This document shows positions 8,223 through 18,002 of a stretch of 39,079 bases of DNA, piece after piece. Position 1 is the first letter of the stretch. Every line of letters starts with the position of its first letter. Source of the DNA: Verrucomicrobiaceae bacterium. Lineage in GTDB: Bacteria > Verrucomicrobiota > Verrucomicrobiia > Verrucomicrobiales > Akkermansiaceae. Below the pieces are notes generated by a model. That model saw only the letters and a list, made by a program, of their open reading frames with translations, searched no databases and was not told where the DNA came from. Location of the stretch: positions 1 to 39,079 of the forward strand of contig JAACFN010000001.1 of assembly GCA_009937455.1 (NCBI GenBank), given 5' to 3'. A program made the position numbers and the translations under genes.

Positions 8223-9128
8223 ATGTTAGCTTCCCCACCAGTGAAAACTATCGAATTTTACAACCGCTATAGCGAACACATTGAGACGGAGCAGGTGTAT
8301 GGTGAAGCCTTTCTCAAATGGGCATACGGAAACCCTCTCGGCAAACTTGCCCTTCACAGCTTCATCAAACGAGCTGCATTTTCTCAATGGTATGGAAATC
8401 GCATGGACAAAAGCTGTTCCAAATCAAAGATTGGGCCTTTCATTCGTGATTATGACCTTAATATCGAAGAATTTGCCCAAAAGCCTGAAACCTTTGCTTC
8501 CTTTAACGAATTTTTCTACCGGAAGCTAAAAACAGAAGCTCGACCCATTTCTGAGGATGCCATTGTTTTCCCCGCAGACGGCAGGCATTTAGCTTTCACA
8601 AATATCGACAAAATCGATGGCTTTTTTGTCAAAGGACAGACATTTGATATTCATCAACTCATCAATGACCCTGAGCTTTCAGCACGATACGCTGGAGGTT
8701 CATTGATACTCTCCAGGCTATGCCCTGTGGATTATCATCGTTTTCACTTCCCTGTTAGTGGTCAGGCATCGCCAACGCGCCTTATTAATGGGCCTCTTTT
8801 TTCAGTATCGCCTATCGCCTTGTCACGCAACCTTAGCTACCTCTGGCAGAACAAGCGCACCATCACAGAGATAGAAACACCTTCTATGGGCAAGGTGCTT
8901 ATGATGGAAATTGGCGCTACTTGCGTCGGCTCCATTCAACAAACCTATCACGCTGATCAAGTCATCCAGAAAGGTGACGAAAAGGGCTATTTTGCCTTTG
9001 GCGGTTCATCCACGATGGTCATCTTTGAGCCTGGCACTATAGAGTTCAGTGAAGACATTCTTAGCAATTCGAGCAAGCAAATCGAAACGTATGCCAAGAT
9101 GGGAGACGCGATGGGACGTGCCACATAG
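8223..9128 (+). CDS. psd: Phosphatidylserine decarboxylase proenzyme
   Basis: Converts phosphatidylserine to phosphatidylethanolamine at the inner membrane using a self-generated pyruvoyl group. The 301-aa protein has the YHRFHFP motif (about residues 171-177), preceded by LILSRLCPVD. The autocleavage site is in FAFGGSSTMVIF, with the Gly-Ser bond near residues 261-262 becoming the pyruvoyl residue of the alpha chain. The KVLMMEIGATCVGSI strand precedes it, as in the family. The start at 8223 was chosen because the in-frame ATG at 8172 lies within the preceding terminator. The phosphatidylserine synthase gene is not in the window. It converges with thiL with a 6-base gap and no visible terminator. 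Confidence 0.92.
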   Translation: MLASPPVKTIEFYNRYSEHIETEQVYGEAFLKWAYGNPLGKLALHSFIKRAAFSQWYGNRMDKSCSKSKIGPFIRDYDLNIEEFAQKPETFASFNEFFYRKLKTEARPISEDAIVFPADGRHLAFTNIDKIDGFFVKGQTFDIHQLINDPELSARYAGGSLILSRLCPVDYHRFHFPVSGQASPTRLINGPLFSVSPIALSRNLSYLWQNKRTITEIETPSMGKVLMMEIGATCVGSIQQTYHADQVIQKGDEKGYFAFGGSSTMVIFEPGTIEFSEDILSNSSKQIETYAKMGDAMGRAT

Positions 9129-9134
9129 AGAAAT

Positions 9135-10058
9135 CTAATTAGACTTAAAATGTTGCCAACCTTGCCCATTCGAGACGACATCATGATCATTGTCTGTTAG
9201 CTCACCCACCACGCTCAGCATGAGCTCAGGAAATTGCTTTGCCCATGCCTGCTCCAACTGCCCCACTGATCTTGCCGAGATGGTAAATAACAACTCGTAA
9301 TCTTCGCCGTCTCCGATTGCTTGCGAAATATCACATGCCTTATTGAGCGGTAATGACTGCTCATTGAGTAAATAGCCACATTGACTCGCCGCCGCCAATC
9401 GAGGTAGGTCACTGCCAAGGCCATCCGACAAGTCCATCATTGAGTTCACTCTAAAATGCTCAGTCAACCATCGGGCCTCTTCAACGCGTGGAGAAAAGCT
9501 CAGGTGCTTGCCTCGAATTGACCCCCCAAGCTTTCCCGTTACCAAAATCAGATCCCCCCTCTTACCACCACTTCTCCGAATACATCTTGATTTTTCTACC
9601 CAGCCAGTGCCCGCTACCGAAATCACCGCTGCTGCATTTGCCGGCACCGCACTGGTCTCACCTCCACATATCGTCGCTCCATATGCAGAAGCGCACCTCT
9701 GCATTCCTTGGTAAAGTTTTTCCAGGTAGCTTACAGACTTCTCCGGAGGCATTGCAATCGTAATGAGAAGGTGGCTAGGTAAGCCCCCCATAGCTCCAAA
9801 GTCACTAATGACTCGAGCAATGGCTTTCCAGCCTACTTTAGCTGCAGGTGTGTCTGCCAGATAGTGAATGCCCTCAACCATCGAGTCGGTTTTGAGCAGC
9901 TGGTATTGATCACACTGGCCACGCTTACCGAGATCGACGACAGCACAATCATCTCCAGGGCCGAGGATGATGCTTTCATCATTAGCACAGCCATCCCCAA
10001 GCTGCTCGATGAGCCGCTTTACTAAAGCATCTTCGCCTATATCACCCAAACTACTCAT
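9135..10058 (-). CDS. thiL: Thiamine-monophosphate kinase
   Basis: ATP-dependent phosphorylation of thiamine monophosphate to thiamine pyrophosphate, the last step of thiamine biosynthesis. The 307-aa protein shows the PurM/ThiL fold motifs in order: LGPGDDCAVVD (metal/ATP), LLKTDSMVEGIHYL, GWKAIARVISDFGAMGG, the ATICGGETSA strand, MMDLSDGLGSDLPRLA and GDGEDYELLFT. The catalytic aspartates are all present and the length is near the usual 310-330. Its ATG lies only 9 bases from the ATG of the divergent TPR gene. No other thiamine gene is near. Confidence 0.95.
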   Translation of the reverse strand: MSSLGDIGEDALVKRLIEQLGDGCANDESIILGPGDDCAVVDLGKRGQCDQYQLLKTDSMVEGIHYLADTPAAKVGWKAIARVISDFGAMGGLPSHLLITIAMPPEKSVSYLEKLYQGMQRCASAYGATICGGETSAVPANAAAVISVAGTGWVEKSRCIRRSGGKRGDLILVTGKLGGSIRGKHLSFSPRVEEARWLTEHFRVNSMMDLSDGLGSDLPRLAAASQCGYLLNEQSLPLNKACDISQAIGDGEDYELLFTISARSVGQLEQAWAKQFPELMLSVVGELTDNDHDVVSNGQGWQHFKSN

Positions 10059-10067
10059 GGCATTTCA

Positions 10068-12848
10068 ATGCACGATAAAACACAAGCCGATGTAAAAACA
10101 ATTCTTAATCAAATTATGAGAACAATTGCTGTAAATTTAACCGTTTTGCACCATAATAAACACGTGATCCGTGGATTCATTACTCTGATTTGCTATATCA
10201 GCTTGCTCGCTATGCCGACAAGTGGAGCCAACGATGCTCCCAAGTCGGTATCTGACCACCTTACGCAGAACGCTCTTTACCAAGCTGGCTCAAAAGCAAT
10301 GGCCGACCACCTCTATGGAGTTGCCGTGTCTAAATTTCGCCTTGCTCTGCAAACAGCTGACATCCCCAGTGAGGCAATACCATATCTTCAACTGGCACTA
10401 GTAGAGTCACTCATACGGGCTGGAACAGAGCCACAAGGAGACAATCAATTTGCCACCGAAGCCTTACAACTACTGAGTGAAGAAACTATTTCAGCTCAAT
10501 TATCTGCGCCGATCTGGAGAGCAGAAGCCTTAGCCTTACTGGGCCGCTATCAAGAAGCTAATGATGCACTAGCCGAGATACCTAAGACGCATACAAAACA
10601 CAGCCAAATTCAGCTAACCCGCGCTCGTATCCTGCTTGCATTAGGTCAAACCACGGATGCCCTGGAAATTTTAATCAAAACGGGACAGTCAAGCTCACCC
10701 GAAATTAGAAATGCAGCCAACCTTTTGGCCTGTGAAATTCATATTAAGCTCGGCAACCATGAAAATGCTTCTGCGACACTTGATAAAATAGACGGTCAAA
10801 TGGCGGCTGCGGCTAAGATCAAGGAATACTTGGAAGCTCGTCTAGCCCTGTCTGAAAAAAAATCAGCTCAAGCAATCAACCGATTCCAATCACTCATCAC
10901 CGCCCCCGACAATCTTCCCGAACAAATCTTTCATGCCTGCATATTAGGTAAAGCAGACGCTCAGGCAGCCAATCAGCAGACTGATGATGCCATCTCGACC
11001 CTCGAGCAGTTTATCGATAACTACCCAAATTCTTCCATCCTACATTCAGCATTTGATCGTTTATCTGCCATCCTCCCAGATAAGCTTAACGATGACTCCT
11101 CAATCATGTCCAAACTTCGGCAGTGGAGCGGAGACACCCCACCACCCAGCAACGGGCTCTACATCCAAGGCGAGAACATCAGCGCCATGCTGCCCTACCA
11201 GCCCCAACCCTCGACCAATGACGACCTTGTAAGTCTTGCTCTCTATCATCGAGCCACACTGCTGGCTCGTAGTGAAGAAGCAGGAAACAATGAACTCGCC
11301 ATGGCCCTACTAGCCCGCTTGCGTGCTCAACATGTGACCAGCCCACTGCTACCCAGTGAGCTCTATCTCAAACTTTCCTCAGCATCACTGATCGACACAG
11401 CTTACCTCCACCTCAAACAAAACGATACTAATCAAGCCACCTTTACGCTGTCCGTCATGGAAAAGGTAGCTTTCTCACCACGCCTCCGAGATGAGGCCAG
11501 CTTCCTTCGCGGCTTACTACTTGCTGAGCAAAATGAGCCTATTGAAGCTCTTAGCGCCTTTGATTACGCAAGGCAGTCAAGCTCCCAAGACATCTCCGAA
11601 GCTTCCAGTATCAATGCTGCAATGATGGCTCTCAAGGGAAGCAACCTTAGCGCCTTTGATGAAATAAGCACAGCTGCCCAAAACAACTTCATACGTACTT
11701 CACTGCACTTGGAGCGTGCGCTTTGGAAATGTGGCCAAAACGATCCTACTGGCCCGACTGACCTGGAATCCTTCATTGTCAATAATCCCGGCCATCCCCG
11801 CGAGAACGAAGCCCGGCTCTCTCTTGCTGCAGCAGCGGTCATGATCTCTCCTATGGACGTCGATTTGGCAAGGGCTCAAATCGAGATTATTTCACCCCGT
11901 CTTACAGACGCTGAAAACCAATACAAAATAACCAAAATACTCATTCGTGCCGAAGAGCTTGCTCAACATTGGGAAGCGGCTGCTGCTGCCGCCGAGCGGT
12001 TTATTGCCAACTTTAGCGACGACCCAAACATTCCATATCTACAGCTTAAATTAGGGGAATCTTATTTTCATAATGAAGATTACAACAAGGCACGGCGAAT
12101 CCTGCAGGACATTCCAGAAAATCATCCAGAAAGTCCCTACTCCCCTTATGCAAGCTTCCAGGCAGCTATGTCAGCTAGGCTCGGCGGCACCATCCAAGCA
12201 CGGGAAGAGTGCCTGAGCATGTTCCAAAAAATAATCGATAGTGATCACCCTCATTTATCACAGGAGGCACGAATCCAACAGGCTCGGGTTCTCATTGACC
12301 TGCGCCGTTATCAAGAAGCTGAAAAAACCTTAGCGCCACTACTGGCGAGCAAAGACATACCGACTTCTTTACTACGCTCTGCGGGAGTGCTGATGGCAGA
12401 TTGCCTTCACCGGCAAGGCCCAGCAGATACAACGAAGTATGACCAAGCCATCACCATCTACAATCAGCTACTCTCAGAGCAAGACCTGCCACTTGCCTGG
12501 AGAAACAGGCTTCATTTTCTACGCGGACAAACCTATGAAAGCATGTCGCTATGGGCTGATGCCTTCGGCTCATACTATGATGTTATTATTGAGAGCCATC
12601 AGCCTGCTTCAAATGCGGCCCATGATGAGGAATGGCTGTGGTTTTACCGCTGTGGTTTTAAAGCTCTTTCCATGCTAGAAAGGGAACAGCGATGGACCGC
12701 TTCCGTTAAGCTGGCAAGGCGCATTGCCTCCTTTGACGGCCCAAGAGCCGAAGAGGCTACCAAACGGGCCAACAGCCTTGCTAAAAAACACATGATATGG
12801 GAAGACTCTCAACCCCTGTCGGCTGAACCAGCTTCAAATAGCGAATAG
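10068..12848 (+). CDS. Large secreted TPR-repeat protein
   Basis: The 926-aa protein has an N-terminal hydrophobic segment (GFITLICYISLLAM) that reads as a signal peptide or anchor. Most of the remainder is tetratricopeptide-type helical repeats, for example ALYQAGSKAMADHLYGVAVS, LGESYFHNEDYNKARRIL and VLIDLRRYQEAEKTLAPLL. No enzymatic motif is visible. It is probably a periplasmic scaffold, in the broad manner of YbgF/BamD-like TPR proteins, but the partner is unknown. The first ATG at 10068 leaves only 9 bases to the divergent thiL start. ATG at 10116 (MRTIAVN) is an equally plausible start, giving a shorter n-region and more promoter room. coaD follows after 30 bases, suggesting co-transcription. 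Confidence 0.85.
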   Translation: MHDKTQADVKTILNQIMRTIAVNLTVLHHNKHVIRGFITLICYISLLAMPTSGANDAPKSVSDHLTQNALYQAGSKAMADHLYGVAVSKFRLALQTADIPSEAIPYLQLALVESLIRAGTEPQGDNQFATEALQLLSEETISAQLSAPIWRAEALALLGRYQEANDALAEIPKTHTKHSQIQLTRARILLALGQTTDALEILIKTGQSSSPEIRNAANLLACEIHIKLGNHENASATLDKIDGQMAAAAKIKEYLEARLALSEKKSAQAINRFQSLITAPDNLPEQIFHACILGKADAQAANQQTDDAISTLEQFIDNYPNSSILHSAFDRLSAILPDKLNDDSSIMSKLRQWSGDTPPPSNGLYIQGENISAMLPYQPQPSTNDDLVSLALYHRATLLARSEEAGNNELAMALLARLRAQHVTSPLLPSELYLKLSSASLIDTAYLHLKQNDTNQATFTLSVMEKVAFSPRLRDEASFLRGLLLAEQNEPIEALSAFDYARQSSSQDISEASSINAAMMALKGSNLSAFDEISTAAQNNFIRTSLHLERALWKCGQNDPTGPTDLESFIVNNPGHPRENEARLSLAAAAVMISPMDVDLARAQIEIISPRLTDAENQYKITKILIRAEELAQHWEAAAAAAERFIANFSDDPNIPYLQLKLGESYFHNEDYNKARRILQDIPENHPESPYSPYASFQAAMSARLGGTIQAREECLSMFQKIIDSDHPHLSQEARIQQARVLIDLRRYQEAEKTLAPLLASKDIPTSLLRSAGVLMADCLHRQGPADTTKYDQAITIYNQLLSEQDLPLAWRNRLHFLRGQTYESMSLWADAFGSYYDVIIESHQPASNAAHDEEWLWFYRCGFKALSMLEREQRWTASVKLARRIASFDGPRAEEATKRANSLAKKHMIWEDSQPLSAEPASNSE

Positions 12849-12878
12849 CAGCCTTAAACAACAACACCTCTATTTATT

Positions 12879-13367
12879 ATGCGCACCGCTGTCTATGCAG
12901 GATCTTTTGACCCCTTGACCAATGGTCATCTATGGATGATCGAAAAAGGGCTCGAAATGTTTGACCACCTCTACGTTGTCATCGGCAGTAACCCCGCCAA
13001 GTCATATACATTTACGGTTGAAGATCGCCTGCAGTTTCTCCGAGAATCAATCCCCTCATGTGATCGCCTGACCATCTCGGAGTTTAAAAACCTCTACTTA
13101 GTGGAATATGCCCGTAGCGTAGATGCTCAGTATATACTGAGGGGAATTCGATCATCTGGCGACTATGAGTATGAACGTGTCATGCGCCATATCAACGCTG
13201 ACATGGCGCCAAGTATCACAACCACCTTTCTGATGCCACCTCGTGACATTGCCGAACTTTCCTCTAGTATGGTTAAGAGTCTTATTGGCCCTGAAGGCTG
13301 GGAAGAGTCAGTAAAACGCTATGTTCCCCCGCCTGTGTTCTTGGCACTCCAGGAGATGAACTGCTAA
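12879..13367 (+). CDS. coaD: Pantetheine-phosphate adenylyltransferase
   Basis: Adenylyl transfer from ATP to 4'-phosphopantetheine, giving dephospho-CoA in CoA biosynthesis. The 162-aa protein has the nucleotidyltransferase signature [15 protein letters not shown] near the N-terminus. It also has the substrate-binding [21 protein letters not shown] and, near the C-terminus, the [11 protein letters not shown] loop (SSS-K equivalent of ISSSLVKE). The usual GG before the last helix is replaced by [10 protein letters not shown], a small variation. It lies between the TPR gene and mscS on the same strand. The start has no Shine-Dalgarno sequence (AT-rich leader). Confidence 0.94.
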   Translation: MRTAVYAGSFDPLTNGHLWMIEKGLEMFDHLYVVIGSNPAKSYTFTVEDRLQFLRESIPSCDRLTISEFKNLYLVEYARSVDAQYILRGIRSSGDYEYERVMRHINADMAPSITTTFLMPPRDIAELSSSMVKSLIGPEGWEESVKRYVPPPVFLALQEMNC

Positions 13368-13419
13368 CGCACTGGCTGACTGCATTCTCTGCTGACTACA
13401 TTTTCACTACCATTCCTCA

Positions 13420-14736
13420 ATGAGTTTCTGGACAAACCTCCAACAATCATTAATCGAACTTATCGATGACCGGCAGGATTTCTGGCAATGGACTGCACTT
13501 ATTCTCTGCTTGATCGCGGCGATCAGTGCCTCATTTCTGCTTCGCAAAAAAGCATTCTGTCATGGCTCTCAATGCCATGCGATCATCACGCGCTTCTTTA
13601 ATCCAGGCAAAGAAATCAGCTTCGTGCCAGCTAGCTTCTGCATCCTTCTGTGGATTACATGGGCAGCACGCAACCAGTGGTCCAACCAACTTTCTGCACA
13701 AGGGCACCACTCCATTCCCTCCAATTACATTTTTACAGCAGCGTTACTCGTCTCCGCACTGGTCATCTATCAAGTCGCCACAGCGGTATCCAAAGGACGT
13801 TCAGCGCCAAAGTTCCTAGGCGGATTGATGCTGGCGATTTTCGCCCTCCAGGTCTTTGGCTGGCTCGAACCTCTGAGTCAGGCGCTCCAGGGCATCAGGC
13901 TGCCTCTTGGCAACATTGAGATCAACGTGTGGGCTATCATTTCCGCCATCGCGGCCCTCTTTATCTTGCTGTGGCTCGTCGGTCTATCGGTGCGCTTTAT
14001 CGATAGCCTGCTTCAACCACGCACAGACATTCCCCCCTCCATCAAGGTTCTGATCGGCAAAGGTTCCCGCCTAACCTTATACATCATTGCTATTGTCGGA
14101 GCACTGAAGATAGGAGGAGTGCCACTTGGAGGCTTAGCCGTCTTCTCTGGCGCCTTTGGTCTAGGTCTTGGCTTTGGACTACAGAAAGTCATCTCCAACC
14201 TCGTTGCGGGCGTTATTATGCTCCTCGATAAATCCATTAAACCCGGTGACGTCATTGAAATAGAAGGCACCTTTGGTTGGATCAATTCACTACGCTCACG
14301 TTACATTTCCGTCATCACCCGCGATCGCAAAGAAATTCTGATTCCCAACGAGGACTTCATCACCAACAAAGTCATCAACTGGTCATTTACCGATCGCGTC
14401 GTTCGCATCAAAGCTGATGTGGGTGTTTCATATTCTACTGATATCCCAGAGGCTATCCGTATCTGCAAGGAAGCAACAATGGACATACCACGCGTCTTAA
14501 CGGATCCTGCACCAAACTGCTTACTGAAAGAATTTGGCGATTCATCCATCAACCTACAAATACGCTTCTGGATCGACGATGCACCTCAAGGTGTCAGTAA
14601 TGTTCGCTCTGAAGTACTCCTAGCCGTTTGGAAGGCTTTCCGAGAAAACCATATTCAAATTCCCTTCCCCCAGCGTGATCTTCACATTAAATCTGATCAT
14701 TTGCCTCAAGCCCTTCAAGAATCAAACAAAGACTAG
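13420..14736 (+). CDS. MscS-family mechanosensitive ion channel
   Basis: The 438-aa inner-membrane channel has about six hydrophobic helices (first near residues 22-42) before the pore helix. The pore-lining helix is AVFSGAFGLGLGFGLQKVIS, which has the glycine/alanine packing of TM3 in MscS. This is followed by NLVAGVIMLLDKSIKPGD and the beta domain VIEIEGTFGWINSLRSRY. The cytoplasmic part continues with LIPNEDFITNKVINWSF and ends with a short basic tail. Proteins of this class open under hypo-osmotic membrane tension. It sits 52 bases after coaD and 12 bases before ribBA, so probably within one transcript. Confidence 0.92.
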   Translation: MSFWTNLQQSLIELIDDRQDFWQWTALILCLIAAISASFLLRKKAFCHGSQCHAIITRFFNPGKEISFVPASFCILLWITWAARNQWSNQLSAQGHHSIPSNYIFTAALLVSALVIYQVATAVSKGRSAPKFLGGLMLAIFALQVFGWLEPLSQALQGIRLPLGNIEINVWAIISAIAALFILLWLVGLSVRFIDSLLQPRTDIPPSIKVLIGKGSRLTLYIIAIVGALKIGGVPLGGLAVFSGAFGLGLGFGLQKVISNLVAGVIMLLDKSIKPGDVIEIEGTFGWINSLRSRYISVITRDRKEILIPNEDFITNKVINWSFTDRVVRIKADVGVSYSTDIPEAIRICKEATMDIPRVLTDPAPNCLLKEFGDSSINLQIRFWIDDAPQGVSNVRSEVLLAVWKAFRENHIQIPFPQRDLHIKSDHLPQALQESNKD

Positions 14737-14748
14737 TATCCAACCAAC

Positions 14749-15960
14749 ATGTCCGCACTCACATTACACCCTATCGATGAAATCATCGCTGAAATCGCAG
14801 CTGGCAAGATGGTCATTGTCGTTGATGACCCAGGTCGAGAAAACGAGGCCGACCTGGTTGCTGCCGGAGCTGCCGTCACACCCGAGATGATTGCCTTTAT
14901 GGCAAACCATGGGCGTGGTCTTATTTGCGCACCCATCACTGCTGCCCGGGCTCAGGAGCTGGACCTTCCCCCAATGACTCCACGCAATACTGAATCACAG
15001 AAAACAGCTTTTACCATCTCAGTGGACGCTGCAGAGGGCATCACAACAGGCATCTCCGCAGCTGACAGGGCGGAAACCATCAGGCTTCTTGCCTCAGATG
15101 ATGCCAAGCCCCATGCCCTTGTTCAACCAGGTCACATCTTCCCACTTCAGGCTGTGCCTGGAGGAGTTTTACGACGTGCAGGCCATACGGAAGCATCCAT
15201 TGACCTTGCTCGCCTTGCTGGATTTTCAGAAGCTGGTGTAATCTGTGAGATCATGAACGAAGACGGTTCTATGGGCCGCTCAGGTCATCTCGGTGAATAT
15301 CAGATTAAACATAAGCTGAAGGCATGCAGTATTGCCGATCTAATTGAATATCGCAGACGCTCAGAAAAACTTGTTCGTCACGCTGAAACGATAGCAATGC
15401 CGACAGATTACGGTGAATTCAACTGCCACCTCTACTATGTCGATCATTCCGATGATAGCACTGCTGGCCATCACCTCGCATTCACACGAGGTGAAATCTC
15501 GGCTGATAAACCAACTCTAGTGCGCGTGCATTCGGAGTGCCTCACAGGAGACGTTTTCCACTCAAAACGCTGCGACTGTGGAAGCCAACTGGACACAGCC
15601 ATGAAACAGATCGCCGAGGAAGGAGGCGTGTTACTCTATTTACGTCAAGAAGGTCGAGGCATTGGTTTGCCTGCAAAAATTCACGCCTACAAATTACAAG
15701 AACAAGGATTAGACACCATCGAAGCCAACGAGAAGCTAGGCTACGGATCTGACCTGCGAGACTATGGCATGGGTGCTCAAATACTCTATGACCTAGGCGT
15801 GAGAAAAATGAAACTGCTCACTAACAACCCCAAGAAGATTATTGGCCTAGAAGGTTACAAGCTTGAGATTACCGAGCAGGTTGCCCTGAGCATTCCCTCT
15901 AACCCACATAACGAAAAATATTTGAAGACCAAAAAAGACCGCATGGGTCATACTTTATAA
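14749..15960 (+). CDS. ribBA: Bifunctional 3,4-dihydroxy-2-butanone-4-phosphate synthase / GTP cyclohydrolase II
   Basis: Makes both precursors of riboflavin: DHBP from ribulose 5-phosphate and the pyrimidine from GTP. The N-terminal RibB half has VDDPGRENEADLV, ITAARAQELDLPPM and VQPGHIFPLQAVPGGVL with the HTEA motif. The C-terminal RibA half (from about residue 205) has the zinc cysteines in VHSECLTGDVFHSKRCDCGS, the catalytic LYLRQEGRGIGL and the KLLTNNPKKI GTP-binding segment. At 403 aa it is of normal length for the fusion. I see no FMN riboswitch, because the gene follows mscS by only 12 bases. No other rib genes are in the window. Confidence 0.97.
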   Translation: MSALTLHPIDEIIAEIAAGKMVIVVDDPGRENEADLVAAGAAVTPEMIAFMANHGRGLICAPITAARAQELDLPPMTPRNTESQKTAFTISVDAAEGITTGISAADRAETIRLLASDDAKPHALVQPGHIFPLQAVPGGVLRRAGHTEASIDLARLAGFSEAGVICEIMNEDGSMGRSGHLGEYQIKHKLKACSIADLIEYRRRSEKLVRHAETIAMPTDYGEFNCHLYYVDHSDDSTAGHHLAFTRGEISADKPTLVRVHSECLTGDVFHSKRCDCGSQLDTAMKQIAEEGGVLLYLRQEGRGIGLPAKIHAYKLQEQGLDTIEANEKLGYGSDLRDYGMGAQILYDLGVRKMKLLTNNPKKIIGLEGYKLEITEQVALSIPSNPHNEKYLKTKKDRMGHTL

Positions 15961-16043
15961 TACTTGATGCCAAAAAACCCCGCGGTATTTCTACAGCCTG
16001 CCCGGTCAGCCCCTCGGTGGCATTGTTTAGCCAATCCAATTGA

Positions 16044-17954
16044 TTAGACCCTTTTGGTAAAAGGAGGAATCGCGCAGCCGATGGCATCTGCTGTAGCGCG
16101 CAACAACTCAGCCTCACGACTTTCCACTATCCCGTCGTGCATCACCGCCAAGCCCAGCATGCGAATAAGCTGCTTTTTGACTAAAGGTGTCGCATGATCA
16201 AACTTCTCGAGCGCTAGCTCAATAGATCTCAGGCCACACTCAGCTGCAGTTGCCATCTCCAGTTGCCATGGCCACTCAGCGGTAGCTGCCTGGTAGGCAC
16301 TGCTCATCTGATCCTCTCCGCCGACTGCTGCCATCGTGGTTACTAGAATATTGGCCTCGTTGAACAAGGTATCCATATTGTGATACTTCATCTTCGCCAT
16401 CGACCCTGGTCTGAAATGTGAATTCAGATGACGCTCCACAACATGCTGCAGCATAAACTCAAACAAATCAACCTGGCCGTCACTAGCAATCAACCACTGC
16501 GTGATTTCTACAAAACGATCGTATTCAGGCAAGGACAAGCGCCTCAGTGTTGGAATAGATAAATCCACCAAAGCGACTTTCTCGGAAGAATGTAAATCGC
16601 CCAGCTGATGATTCCATTGCAGCGCTAGTTTGCCAGCATCCTTGCCCGCACCATTTTTAATAAACAAGATTTCCTCATCACGTAGTTTATTATCCTCTGC
16701 CAACAATAATCCAAAGATAAGTGCCTGCGCCTCCTCACGGTCATGACATGCTGAAACCCAGTCCGCCTGCAAGGATTCATAGAGCAAATGACCAACCGCA
16801 GCATCCACCTCAGAGGGTTCCCCCAAGCGATCAATCTGCGCACGAGAAATGGGAGGCGGCGTGGCCGCAGCCGATCCGCTAAAGCCACTAGCCCGCGCAT
16901 CTCGTTGGTGTTCACTTGTGGCCCTGCCCTCTGCTACATCCGGAAGCGTGGTTGCCACAAACTCACCATCCCAATTTTTTTGGATCGCCTTGATTCTGAT
17001 ATTTAGAGGCGGGTGAGTAGCAAGCCCGTAACTGAACATCCCCCCATCTGCAAAAAACAAGTGGCTCGCCTCCGTTGCTTTTGGGGCATTGATCCTAGCC
17101 CCTTCTTGTTGACCCCCGATCTTTTTAAGGGCACCAGCAATACCTTCAGGGTCACGGGTAAACTGCACTGCCGAGGCGTCGGCCAAATACTCACGCTGGC
17201 GTGAAATGGCAGCCTGAATCAACCGGCCAAAAAAAACGCCAATACTACCGACGATCATCAGAGCCACACCCGCTAAGACAATAACTACGACCACTCCGGC
17301 ACCATTATTTTTACTGCTGGAGCTGCGAACCCGCATAAAGCGTAGGGCCTGAAACAGCATGCGCCCTATCATGGAAATCATTAAAACACCAAACAGAAGC
17401 CCCATGAGCCTCATATTGAGTTTCATATCTCCATTGAGAATGTGGCTAAACTCGTGTGCCACCACCCCCTGGAGCTCTGATCTACTGAGCCTTTGGAGAC
17501 ATCCTCTTGTCACCGCCACCACCGCATTGCCAGGTTCGGTTCCAGCAGCAAAGGCGTTGATAGCTAGTTCATCATCCATCAACCAAATACCGGGCACAGG
17601 CAAGCCTGAGGCAATCGCCATTTCTTCCACTACATTGACCAGCCGGCGCTCATCAGCATCATTAGTATGCGGATCTATCTGCCTAGCACCGAGGTCTTTG
17701 GCGACAACAGCACCACCACCATTGAGCTGCATGGTTTTAAACAGACTCCCTGTGCCCATGACTCCACCTGTTCCCAGCGCGGTAGCTGTAAACACCCCTG
17801 GCATCCAAGGGTTCACAGTCATCCCCGTGTAGAGCATTGCTATATAAACAATACCATACACCGATAGGATCACGCCGATGATGGCCAGCGCAAAATAGAC
17901 AACCAACCATTTGGTCCTACGTCTAGCGTCATCCTGTGCCGCGAAAAAGTTCAT
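16044..17954 (-). CDS. M48-family (HtpX-like) membrane zinc metalloprotease with long C-terminal extension
   Basis: Membrane zinc peptidase, probably acting in envelope protein quality control. The 636-aa protein has hydrophobic helices near residues 16-44 and 48-66. Its active site is VVAHEFSHILNGD with HEFSH at 167-171, followed by another hydrophobic segment (about 221-242) and the third zinc ligand in QREYLADA (Glu near 255). After the peptidase domain (about residue 330) there is a further 300 residues not found in E. coli HtpX. These contain two 'DG(Q/I)V-(D/E)' helical segments, IASDGQVDLFEFML near 489-502 and MHDGIVESREAELLRATA near 605-622, which resemble TerB-like repeats. It lies 48 bases downstream of lemA on the same strand, the usual LemA-M48 pairing. 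Confidence 0.9.
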   Translation of the reverse strand: MNFFAAQDDARRRTKWLVVYFALAIIGVILSVYGIVYIAMLYTGMTVNPWMPGVFTATALGTGGVMGTGSLFKTMQLNGGGAVVAKDLGARQIDPHTNDADERRLVNVVEEMAIASGLPVPGIWLMDDELAINAFAAGTEPGNAVVAVTRGCLQRLSRSELQGVVAHEFSHILNGDMKLNMRLMGLLFGVLMISMIGRMLFQALRFMRVRSSSSKNNGAGVVVVIVLAGVALMIVGSIGVFFGRLIQAAISRQREYLADASAVQFTRDPEGIAGALKKIGGQQEGARINAPKATEASHLFFADGGMFSYGLATHPPLNIRIKAIQKNWDGEFVATTLPDVAEGRATSEHQRDARASGFSGSAAATPPPISRAQIDRLGEPSEVDAAVGHLLYESLQADWVSACHDREEAQALIFGLLLAEDNKLRDEEILFIKNGAGKDAGKLALQWNHQLGDLHSSEKVALVDLSIPTLRRLSLPEYDRFVEITQWLIASDGQVDLFEFMLQHVVERHLNSHFRPGSMAKMKYHNMDTLFNEANILVTTMAAVGGEDQMSSAYQAATAEWPWQLEMATAAECGLRSIELALEKFDHATPLVKKQLIRMLGLAVMHDGIVESREAELLRATADAIGCAIPPFTKRV

Positions 17955-18002
17955 TGGAATTGATGGACTAAAGCTGCCTCAAGCAGAGGTTAGCCAAGGC
18001 GA

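Noticed and set aside
15961-16043. Possible terminator between convergent ribBA and the M48 gene (A6CCCCGCGG)
   Set aside because: CCGCGG is self-complementary, but no proper second arm with a following T run could be found.
17013-17832. Long open frames on the plus strand inside the M48 protease gene
   Set aside because: They are antisense shadows with no family-like features; the minus-strand frame has clear protease motifs.
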